The notes below the pieces were generated by a model, which saw only the letters and a program-made list of their open reading frames with translations, was not told the DNA's origin and did not search any database. A program made the translations under genes and the position numbers. From Skeletonema tropicum (Eukaryota; Bacillariophyta; Thalassiosirophyceae; Thalassiosirales; Thalassiosiraceae): a stretch of DNA of 64,000 nt. The DNA lies in contig CM074129.1 in the NCBI GenBank assembly GCA_037178625.1, positions 1,178,001-1,242,000 on the forward strand, given 5' to 3'. Positions 55,600 through 64,000 of this stretch are shown piece after piece (the stretch's first letter is position 1; each line of letters opens with the position of its first letter).

Positions 55600-56373
55600 A
55601 AGCGAATGTGCTGAGAGTTTCTTATGTTCATCCTTGTTGCAAGAAAGTTTTTACCTTGGTGCCCGTAATGTACAATGGGTCCGTAGAATTATCTTTCGCA
55701 AAGACGCACAAAGGGGTGTCAAGGTTGAGCGGATCAAGACGGAAGTTACGCATCATGATCTGAAGAGCATTGTAGACTGGCAGATGTCAATATGGGCCTT
55801 ATCGATCGGTATTTTGATAGATTGGCCATTACGTCGATTCTTTTGAATGCGCCATGTCACTGTCATGTAGGCCATTTCTGAATAAATTTGCAGGATATTG
55901 TCGCGAGTACGTCCACGGAGGGGAATATGATTACCCTTGTCGTAGAAGAACTTAAACTCCTTATAGAATCAGAGAACGAACCACTTTGTTGCCTGATTTC
56001 CAAGTGTAATAAGTAATTTTGTCCTGCTGCTTTTGTGCGTGCTCGGAAAGACGAGGACCGACGTGGTGTCCAAGGCAAAGAATATTTGTAATCAAGGATG
56101 ACGCCGAGTTTGGATGTGCCACTTTTCCTCGTTTGACACATTCAGCTGCGATATCCTCAGTGATGAGGCTGCGCTGAACTGCAATATTCTCCTTGTCTTG
56201 GCAAGATTAGCTATAGCAGCAGCACTATCGTTGCTCCTATCTCCTGAGATATCGGGTAATGGCATATTGCGGAGGAAGAAGGGCATATTGACTGATTCCG
56301 CGTAACTTTGGAGTGTGTTAGAGCGAACTGATGGTTGAGTATGGTAGTTGTCTCCCAGATGAACGCCATGCAA
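55600..56373 (-). pseudogene. Putative tyrosine recombinase remnant
   Basis: Pieces: TLQSYAESVNMPFFLRNMPLP (core-binding-like helix, about 56300), SGDRSNDSAAAIANL, then KSGTSKLGVILDYKY (about 56100), followed by a stretch at 55900-55570 in several frames with ITYYTWKSGN. The arrangement resembles the recombinase that follows RNase H in these elements. Catalytic R-H-R-Y residues cannot be placed with confidence. Confidence 0.35.
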
Positions 56374-56447
56374 TTACATTCAAACTAGCTGCTTGTGGAT
56401 AGGATCGTCTCCAACAGGATTCTTGACATGCATCTTTGCGCACCAAG

Positions 56448-57097
56448 CTATGTAGTGAGCCTGCCGAGCTCGCTGGGTTCCAAGCTCCTTATTTCCGCGA
56501 GAGTTGGACTTTTCCTGGTGATTAACACTTGATAGATGAACAAGAGCAGGCGTGAGCTCGGTGACCAGAGCCGACGCCCCGACAGTGTCGTGTTGTACCT
56601 CTGTTGTAGAGAAGAATAATCAGAAGTAGGATGTCCGTTAGAAGTGTTTGCAGGATTCAATTTGAAACGCGAAATACCGTCTGCAACCTCTTATCATTTG
56701 TGTTGATCCACGCAGCATTGATCCCTAAAGGTGAGTCCAGGAGTAATCCAACGAAGAGCATGCCGAGTGCCCTCCCAAGCGCGGAGCCCTTGCAGCGATG
56801 ATTGATCCAGTTTAAGGCAGACGTGTTATCAGTCTTACAAAGGATGACGGGATACGGAACATTTTGAAGAATACCGCTCTCGGACAGGATTGTAAGCGTG
56901 GCACAGTAATTCAAGATGACTGTCACGAACTCAAGGGCATTGATAGATATCAGATTGCCTTCAGAGTCATCAGCGAGATAGATAAGCGTTCGCTGGATAA
57001 TCTCGTCTGGTAGAGAGAGATGCCACCAAAATCTAAGCTCAACGCAATAGCCGCCACAACCAGTAAGACACGCGTCTCCGAATGCACGCTGATTCAT
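56448..57097 (-). pseudogene. RNase H-like domain of the DIRS-like element
   Basis: 57097-56657 reads FGDACLTGCGGYCVELRFWW (first Asp), SINALEFVTVILNY (Glu), CKTDNTSALNWINHRC (Asp), RALGMLFVGLLLDSPLGINA. After a frameshift, 56660-56448 continues DYSSLQQRYNTTL and IYQVLITRKSPTLAEIRSLE. I know this block as the stretch after RT in marine-eukaryote retroelements. The frame is open but the context is broken. Confidence 0.6.
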
Positions 57098-57253
57098 AGC
57101 GCGATTTTGAGTGAAAGTGGTGGTACGGTAAAGTTAGATGATATTAGGACTTATCTACGTGCCTACATACGAAATCAACCATTTTACCGGCACTCCACCG
57201 CACAAAACACCACCTGATCATTCGGCGTACTTTAGTACCTTAGGAAGTGCTTG

Positions 57254-57328
57254 TGATCACGGGTTGCCTGGCATAAATCGCTTCTTCAATATCATTAGAA
57301 GCGATTTATGCCAGGCAACCCGTGATCA
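57254..57328. repeat. 75-bp perfect fold-back with 31-bp arms
   Basis: 57254-57284 is the exact reverse complement of 57298-57328 (TGATCACGGGTTGCCTGGCA plus 11 bp), around a 13-nt loop. There are no mismatches in the arms although the surroundings are decayed, so it is either a recent insertion or constrained. Confidence 0.7.
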
Positions 57329-58247
57329 TGAGCAATATTGAGAGAGCTAGAGCGCATTTTCAACACATCGGTGACGACGCCGAATTTCAACTGCCTGTCG
57401 GTCCTTTGAAAGGATTTTCGATGTTCTCTACAGCGATGATACTCGGCCAATCGATACAATATATTTATTAGAGTATACCGACCGAGTATCATTGGCACAG
57501 CCACACCCAAAGTCTCTCAAAGCACTGCCTTGCGATGAAAATTCGACGCATCGTCACAACTTTTGACCCCCTATCCGAAGGGCCTCTCGTCGTAATTATT
57601 AATGTTCTGACCAAATAATCTTGTTATTATATACTAATAGAAGCGATTCAATCTATCAAACTTAATTAGGGACTTGGTATTAGCTGAGATATAGGCGACG
57701 GCGTCTACGCTGTCGGATGCCATGGTCATGATGGTTTTTTGATGTACGGTACCTTGTGTAAGTGTACGGTAGCTAAGTTAAGGTAAAAAATCACGTACAT
57801 AGGAGCTTAAATAAAAACGCAATTTACTAGCGCGGTGAATCAGCGTGAATGGAATACCAATCGGGGTTCGAGGAACAACGTGGGCTAGCGGGGAAGACCA
57901 CGGTATCCCCGAATCTGGGAGCAATGCCCAGCAAGATCCTGAATCAGTACATACCTATTTGTAGATACTGGTATGTACATATACGTACTAAAGGTAGCCT
58001 ACGTTGAGTCATCGCCAAAAATGTGTTCATGTGCTTTCTTGTGTCAGCACAAGACAGAGCACAAACTAGCACACACAAACACAAACTAGCATAGGCTAGC
58101 ACAAACCAGCACATCAGCACAAACCAGCACATCGATAGCACAAACCAGCATAAAATCAAGCACGAAGATTAGCACAAACCAGCACATCAACACAAACCAA
58201 CACAACCTACTAACACAACATAATCTGCAATTTCATATCTCATAATT

Positions 58248-59312
58248 ATGCCACGCCGACTGTCTAGCAGAAGACGATATGATGATGACAGCGAATCATC
58301 AGTACCGTCTTCCTGTACATCAGTATGCGTTGAGGATGGTGATGTCTCTTGCAATCTGGATTTGGATTTGAGCGATGACTATTCCGCCGGTAGTTCTTCC
58401 TCTGGAGAGGAAGAGTGTTCTTCCGCCTGTAGTGAAGAGGAATCTTTATCTTCAGAAGAGGAGGACAGTGTTAATTCCTGTTCTGGAGAGGAGAGTAGTG
58501 ACAGTTACTCTGAAAATGATATTGATGTCGGATCTGTTCTGGACCACCACCCTGCCTCGATGAATCACTACAGAGAGAATGACTACTCCTCAAGCAGCAG
58601 TGACGAGTCTACTAATGCTTCTTTGGATGGAGATGGAGTTGGGCATCAAAAGTGCAACGAAGAAAGTAGCGGCGATGAGAGCACCAACGAGGCAGATGTT
58701 GGCAGTGCAAAGCAATTCTATTTACACGAAAAGCGCCATGGCTCCGTTCTCAGAGAGAGAACACATGAACACATTCCTCTGTTACGTGCTATGGCCATCG
58801 GGTTAGAAGATGATGTTCGTCAAGACGACCGTTTCGATGAGTGCGTGGGAAATGGATTTGTGAAGAAGAAGGATGTAGAAATCTTCAAGCGGCATCTCTA
58901 CGCTGAAGTCAAACGAAGAACCTCGGGCAGCTTGAAAGCAATAAGTAGCTGGACGAACAAGTTGAATAGAAGAGCCCTGTACTTCCACCCTATGCTCAAG
59001 AAGGGGCGCAAGGCCATTGGTGACAGTGGCTACAGCTCTCGAGATCTCGCTGATAAAATAGTGACGACTCGCTGGATTCATTCTAAACAGTTCAAGAAAT
59101 GGATTGCAAGAGTGAAGTCTAGACAAGAATCATTATTTATTAGAATGAAAGCCTTCCAAGTTCTCGGGGGAGTCTTCCGTCACAGTAAGGGTGGTACTAA
59201 TGCCAAAATTTCATTGCATAAAGCGTGCACTGAGGCAGTGCTCACCTTAATTGCCTACAACTTGGAAGATTACCCTCTCTTTGATGTTGATAGGTCGGAT
59301 GTTTCTCATTAG
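58248..59312 (+). CDS. Acidic Ser-rich protein of unknown family in the 2.3-kb element
   Basis: 354 aa. Residues 1-10 are basic (MPRRLSSRRR). Residues 15-150 are almost only Ser, Glu, Asp and Gly (SGEEECSSACSEEESLSSEE). The C-terminal half is a basic helical domain: HEHIPLLRAMAIGLEDDVRQ, KKDVEIFKRHLYAEVKRRTS, HPMLKKGRKAIGDSGY, HSKQFKKWIARVKSRQESL and a Leu-rich end. I see no DDE or zinc motif. It is the only long ORF between the termini, so it may be a transposase of an unknown family, or a cargo gene in a non-autonomous element. Confidence 0.6.
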   Translation: MPRRLSSRRRYDDDSESSVPSSCTSVCVEDGDVSCNLDLDLSDDYSAGSSSSGEEECSSACSEEESLSSEEEDSVNSCSGEESSDSYSENDIDVGSVLDHHPASMNHYRENDYSSSSSDESTNASLDGDGVGHQKCNEESSGDESTNEADVGSAKQFYLHEKRHGSVLRERTHEHIPLLRAMAIGLEDDVRQDDRFDECVGNGFVKKKDVEIFKRHLYAEVKRRTSGSLKAISSWTNKLNRRALYFHPMLKKGRKAIGDSGYSSRDLADKIVTTRWIHSKQFKKWIARVKSRQESLFIRMKAFQVLGGVFRHSKGGTNAKISLHKACTEAVLTLIAYNLEDYPLFDVDRSDVSH

Positions 59313-59880
59313 TAATTTAGAATTTCTTAAGCTTATCTAGTCTTTCCTTTACCTCGAGATGCGCAGTGACTAACAAGCAGTGTGTTGATTCGGCTTATCC
59401 TTATCTTTTCGATCTCGTCTCACGAAACGAAGGACAAGTTTATTTCCTGACATGACGGATCTATTCAGCCCTGGGCCATGAAGCAACAGCTCGCATCTAT
59501 TTCTTTCCAAAACATTAAAACATTATGCAGCGCCAATAATCTTTATCAACTTGGTATGTGCCGAAGAAAGTTGTGTATGATTTGAGGCAGCTGAAATTGT
59601 ACGCAGCGTCGTGTGCCCATAATTTTCATGAATAATCTACGGTTGCAAAAGCGCAGATATGCAGTTTTGAAGACGTTCCAACAGCAGCATTCTCTCTCTA
59701 GAACAGCAACGCTTGCATGGATTGCTGCTGCGCTAACTACTCCTAAGTATGTGCTTTTTTTTGTGCTCGAGATCATCATCTTATGCAGCGATGGTGTATC
59801 CAATATCACTAATCCCCCGGTTGGCAGTCTGCGCTGCAAGATGACTCATAAGCATGCTGCCGTCTAGAGAACAGGAGGTT
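59313..59880. other. 3' part of the 2.3-kb element, non-coding
   Basis: Between the ORF stop and the GTGCT-type repeats. Two overlapping frames of 84-97 codons on opposite strands have no features of real proteins. Confidence 0.4.
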
Positions 59881-60170
59881 GTCATGCTAGAGCGATGTGT
59901 TGGCCTTCATGTTGGTTTGTGCTATCGATGTGCTAGTTTGTGCTTATCGATGTGCTGGTTTGTGCTTATCGATGTGCTGGTTTGTGCCACTGTGCTTTTT
60001 TGTGCTAGCACTGTGCTAGTTTGTGCTAGCACCTGCTAGCACAGTGCTAGTTTGTGCTAGCATAATATGTTTTTTTGTGCTAGCACGAAAAAGCACAAGA
60101 AAGCACATCAGTTTTGGCGATGACTCAACGCACGTTACCTACGGTACGCATATGTACATACCAGTATCTG

Positions 60171-61120
60171 TCAATAAGTATGTACTGATTCAGGATCTTG
60201 CGCTCGAAGTAGTGCCGAAATGTTGTGCTTGCTTTTCGAACGATGAACAAGCTGACTCGCTTGTTTAAGGGCGAATGCAACAATACGTCCTGAATCCTGG
60301 GAAAGTTTGCTTGTACCCATCTGACCCTTCTTTATGCAGCTAATAAGACCCTTAAAACGGGGGAATGATAATGGAGGAGTCGGTGGTTGGACGCTAATGC
60401 AATTGCGATCTGGTCGTAAAAGTGAGATAGGATGTGGTACACCCATCTAGCTCCTTTTGCAAGACGGGCGAGCTTTCCTACTAGTACTTGCATGTCATGA
60501 GCTGTAAAGCTATCCCGTGTAGTTGGCCACTCCTTGTCAATATAGGCGAGGAGGTCGAGGCGATATTCCAATGTTGTTCCTTTCGTGAGCTTAATGGTGT
60601 CGTAGAAGAGACCGAGAAGCACCTGATGAGGACCAACCTTCAACTTTTCCAACTTTTCGAGGGAAAGGGCACAGCGTCTTCTTGATATATCCGGATAACC
60701 CATGACGAAGAAAATAGCCTCAATAGTCGCCGCAAGAAGTTTCAGCATTCGCATACGTCCAATGGCCGCTAAAAGTGCATCGTCAACATAGAAGCGTGCA
60801 GGTCTTTTCTTCTCTATGCCATTTTCATCTAATACCCCGGGGCACAACGCACAACTCTTCGCTTGGATGAAAGGTCCATGTGTATCATCATCCCACTCGA
60901 TCATATCAAGATAGTACTTATGCCTCTCGACAAGGTCGTCCCTATCTTGGAACGCTTTAGACAGGATCTCGATTGACCGTCGGATCAGCAGATACAACGG
61001 ATCCAAATGCCATTGCCGTTGCCAGATGATAGAAGCCTTGACCATTAAATCCGAAGGCACCTGACAGGTCCAGATGAATTCTTGCAAACTTGAAGCAAGA
61101 TGCCACGTCTTCCGTGCCAA
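60171..61120 (-). pseudogene. Reverse transcriptase of the DIRS-like element, frameshifted
   Basis: 61120-60332 contains LYLLIRRSIEILSKAF, RDDLVERHKYYLDMIEWD, GIEKKRPARFYVDDALLAA (YVDD catalytic box), IEAIFFVMGYPD, then LGLFYDTIKLTKGTTLEYR and VGKLARLAKGARWVYHIL. At about 60420 the frame shifts and continues SFPRFKGLISCIKKGQ and FALKQASQLVHRSKSKHN. The protein breaks off exactly at the terminus of the 2.3-kb element (60201). Upstream RT motifs (fingers) lie in decayed sequence. Confidence 0.7.
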
Positions 61121-62373
61121 GTAATATTAGGGCGTCTGGATATGGACATGGAGATTATAGAGATCGTAATCAAATTGACGTACGGTGTAACCAATTTGTT
61201 GGGGTTGGGGTCACATCATTGAGATTGAGGACTACATCTACATCATCGTGATGCTGCTTCGTTGATCCATCCCATCCGATTCGAAATGATTTGTTTGGCT
61301 TGTCGACGGCTCCCTGCGAGTATGCAGAGAAGTAGGTAAGATCTTCATAAAGAACAACGACGTGTGAATATTTGTCTTCCTTGTTCATTGCTCGTTTCAC
61401 TTTCTTCATATCCAGGCTTCGTTCAAGCTTGAGCTTTTTAAAGTTGGTTAGTCGAGCGAGGCAGAGCGTGGACAAAAATCAAACCCAATTTGCGCAAGAG
61501 CCACCAAAGAAGGAGCAGAGGCCAAAAGCAACCTTGGACGCACGGACTGGATGGAAGGCTTCACAGCGCAGCTATTTGCAATACTGGTGAAAGTGAAAAG
61601 CAAGATGAAGCAAATCTGTAAAAAGAATCGGAAGTCGGAACAGACTGATGAACAGTACTGGAAAGAGCTGTTACAAATTCATGCACTCGTAAGTATGAAG
61701 AGGAGAAGAATAGAGTAAGTGATCAGAAAGAGAAAGAGCGCGGGATCAAGCTGTGATGTGAGTCACAGTGAAATAGAAACAATGTAGGTACATAGCGCAG
61801 TACAAGTACCTACAAGTGGAAAAGAGAGATTGGACAGTCAAATAGTCTGATGAGACTGAGATGCCGAGAAGAAGGAAGAAAGTCATTCACGAAGCTTGAG
61901 CTGCTGCGTACAATTACTAGTGTAGCTTGGCTGATTTCCTCGTGCAAAAGAACGGAGGCGGGAGCTATTCTCTTCTTCGAAGCAGAATTCGGCAGGACAA
62001 CCTTCGTAACTCTCTCCCTTTGAGTATAGTCTTTCGCACGACAGGATCCCTTCTCGATCCAGATGTTGGAGTGTGAGCTCTTGGGCACAATAGTAGGCCT
62101 TGTGCTTGTGCTTTCGTAACAATTGAGTCAGTATTGTCACCCCGGGATGTTCCATCATATAGCGAGCAAGAACCTCTTTGGCATGATTGGATTGAGGACT
62201 AGTCGAAGACGATGTAGAAGAGCCTTCAGTAACAGTAGCGCCGAAAGCTGTGAGGTCGCGATAACAGTCTCCACAGTAAAACGGGAAGCTAGAACAGATT
62301 GCTGTTCAGGGCGTCTCAAGACAGAAGGAGTATTAGTAGTAGTGAAAGTACGTTGAGCGGTAAAAAGGATTTA
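61121..62373 (-). other. Decayed part of the DIRS-like element
   Basis: Several short minus-strand frames, none extending in a single frame. No motif is identified. It links the gag-like and RT parts. Confidence 0.35.
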
Positions 62374-63650
62374 TTAGGGCAATTCGTCAATGAACGAATA
62401 GTAATCAGTCCCCGTAAAGTGAACCCATGATAGATGCTTCATTTCATGGTGGGCATCGATTCTCCATTTGTCGTTCACTTTCATGACTTGTGTCATCATC
62501 CATTCAATGAGCTTCATAAAGAGCTGAGAGAAGAAGATGGACGGACTACCTTTCTTCACCATCGCATTGAAAGGGATGATGGAAGAGTCGGAAGGGTCTT
62601 GGAGCATGAAAGTAGCGGCTCCGGAAGAGTCGGAAGGGTCTCGAGGCATGAAAGTAGCGTCTCCACATCCATTGAATTGCTTCGGGTCATGAATGCCTCC
62701 CAATAGCTTGCCTAAGAGCATCATGTTAAAGGCATCGGTGGGAAGGATCTGGAGCGTAATATTAGAGTAAGGGTCCGTAACGCTGCTGTTCTCTTTTGTT
62801 TCATGAATGAAACAAGAGACATTATCAGCGAATACATCCTTCCGGCTTCCAGGAGAAATTTTCTTGAGGATATACATCGAAAGCATCTCGACAGCGCGAG
62901 ACAGAGTAGTAAGATCAATCGTCCCTGACTGTAAATCGATCTGTCCGCCCAATGCGGCTAGAGTAAATTTGGTAAGCCCGATATCAGAAGCGAACTTCTC
63001 CTGGTTATCCTGGTTGGTCGTGATCTCGTGAACAATAGCCGTTCCATTACCATTACCCGAGCGAGATTGAAAAGGAGACGAAGCCTTGGGAAGAGCTCTT
63101 CAAGCTGGGTTGGGAAGTGCTCGAAGGAATCACTAGTCGCTGCCATCGCAGGCACTTGAAGGCCAATATAATCAGGCTTGTTGAGGACAAAGGTGTCGAC
63201 CGCTGCTTGAATAGTAGGGTGCTCAAAAATCTGCTTGATTGAATCCATAGACCTTACTAAAGCCGTGTACGCTTCGTAGCCTTCTTGTCCATTCCTTTCG
63301 AGTTGGTGTAGGACTTCATCAAGAGGACCCATGGGAAAGTATTGCCTGAGATTTGCGACAAGAAACTTCGGGCAAGATACCAAATAGTAGTTTTGTCCCG
63401 TCATTCCTTGACCTTGAGCCGAAGCGATCTCCTCTGGCATAGCTGATAGCTTGTCAAGACAGAAAACCTCCATATCCGTTTCACCGAGATAGCCGAGAAA
63501 GTGATAAGGAGTGATGCTAATCTTAACGAATGCTAGCATTCCAATCTGATCTTGGGAATTTCCCATAATGGTCTTGGCTGGAGATCCGTCAACGGCTGGG
63601 AGGAGAAGACTCGGAACTAAGATTTGTTGAACCTGATTCGCAGAGTTCAA
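62374..63650 (-). pseudogene. Gag-like region of the DIRS-like element, frameshifted
   Basis: 63650-62958 has ISITPYHFLGYLGETDMEVF, KFLVANLRQYFPMGPLDEVL and HFPTQLEELFPRLRLLFNLA. After a frameshift near 63050, 62952-62374 continues LQSGTIDLTTLSRAVEMLSM and EWMMTQVMKVNDKWRIDAHH. A short tandem in the DNA duplicates ATFMxxDPSDSS (about 62590-62660). The role as gag is inferred from position upstream of RT. Confidence 0.45.
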
Positions 63651-64000
63651 GAATGTCGGGTGCGCACGTTATCAATAGGCAAACCAATGGTTTGTTCGAG
63701 AGAACCAGTTACACCTTGGCCTTCAGGGCGGCTTTTTGTATTCGTAACAAGGGTAAATAAGCAGGGTTGGCGACGATGGTTCCCGCCGAAATTTTACCTA
63801 GTAAAAAGCTGAGTACCGTTACCGTCTCGTCAGCAAACTGGAATGCGAAACGCAGTGCCGGTCCGAACAGGATGATCAGCACCAACACGCCGTCATCAGC
63901 CATGCAACCATGGTCGACGTTGCCGCCGCTGAATTAGACCAAGTTAATAGCCGTAATATGGGATGATTGGTGGCTGAACGTTAATATGGATTACTATGTT
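63651..64000. other. Right edge, no gene assigned
   Basis: A minus-strand frame (63709-63903) with FGPALRFAFQFADETVTVLS has some protein character and may be a further upstream part of the gag-like region, but it is too short to call. Confidence 0.3.

Larger units (their letters stand above)
57931..60201 (+). mobile_element. 2.3-kb inverted-repeat element with GTGCT subterminal repeats
   Basis: The first about 110 bp (GCAAGATCCTGAATCAGTAC ... GGTATGTACATAT ... TTGAGTCATCGCCAAAA) return inverted at about 60095-60201 with roughly 85% identity. Inside each terminus lie many AGCACAAACCAGCACATC-type tandem repeats (58040-58210) and their inverted counterpart (59900-60100). A single ORF on plus lies between. 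No target duplication is evident. Clustered subterminal motifs are typical of transposase-binding sites (as in CACTA or hAT elements), but the superfamily is unknown. Confidence 0.65.
55560..63650 (-). mobile_element. Degenerate DIRS-like (RT-RNase H-tyrosine recombinase) retroelement
   Basis: Minus-strand remains in order: gag-like region (63650-62374), unassigned broken region, RT (61120-60171), RNase H (57097-56450) and a putative recombinase (56373-55600). The order RT-RNase H-YR fits DIRS/Ngaro-type elements. Stops and frameshifts are frequent, and a 2.3-kb element sits between RT and RNase H. Borders are not defined; no split repeats were found. Confidence 0.5.

Overview
The window looks like nuclear DNA of a diatom, probably a centric one. 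The reasons are: short GT-AG introns of 111-127 bp; bipartite plastid presequences on two proteins (a signal peptide followed by an A-W or G-F cleavage context); a long secreted protein with the proline-serine (PSxxPS) linker and Cys-rich 'W..D...C...G..P.YM...CC' modules common in diatom secreted and cell-wall proteins; and Ty1/copia-like, Penelope-like and tyrosine-recombinase retroelements. No rRNA, tRNA, operon or CRISPR array was seen.

Layout. 1-18 kb is the gene-bearing part. It holds a partial plastid-targeted protein (minus strand, running off the left edge), a SUMO-like/ankyrin protein, two diverged copies of a Lys/Glu-rich nuclear-type protein inside a segmental duplication (about 3-4.4 kb and 9.1-10.5 kb), an unknown 296-aa protein, a MYND zinc-finger protein, a plastid-type alpha/beta hydrolase, and a PA28/REG proteasome activator with one intron. 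Several small inverted-repeat elements and an old non-coding repeat family lie between them.

18.4-30.4 kb is one minus-strand gene of four exons coding for a secreted protein of about 1135 aa. Its last intron is blown up from about 127 bp to 8.3 kb by a nested retroelement. A Penelope-like element (PLE) inserted with a 17-bp target duplication. It is a head-to-tail tandem of RT units, and a 5'-truncated LINE-type retrotransposon with a poly(A) tail sits inside one unit. A hammerhead-ribozyme-like motif and a strong hairpin lie in the PLE 3' region.

30.4-48.4 kb is a transposon graveyard with recent arrivals: two near-identical 1.84-kb DNA transposons (CACGG termini, 4-bp TSDs), a miniature LTR retroelement with identical 121-bp LTRs, a 5.98-kb LTR element with a single 1680-aa ORF that keeps only RNase H-like remnants of pol, and a shrunken copia-type remnant.

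48.4-64 kb is more decayed. It holds gene fragments, a 3.5-kb Tc1/mariner-like element with 305-bp inverted termini and two convergent ORFs, and a degenerate minus-strand retroelement with RT, RNase H and a putative tyrosine recombinase (DIRS-like). That retroelement is interrupted by a 2.3-kb inverted-repeat element encoding an acidic Ser-rich protein of unknown function. The host genes appear to be independent single genes; the main story is nested transposition and its effect on one large secreted-protein gene.
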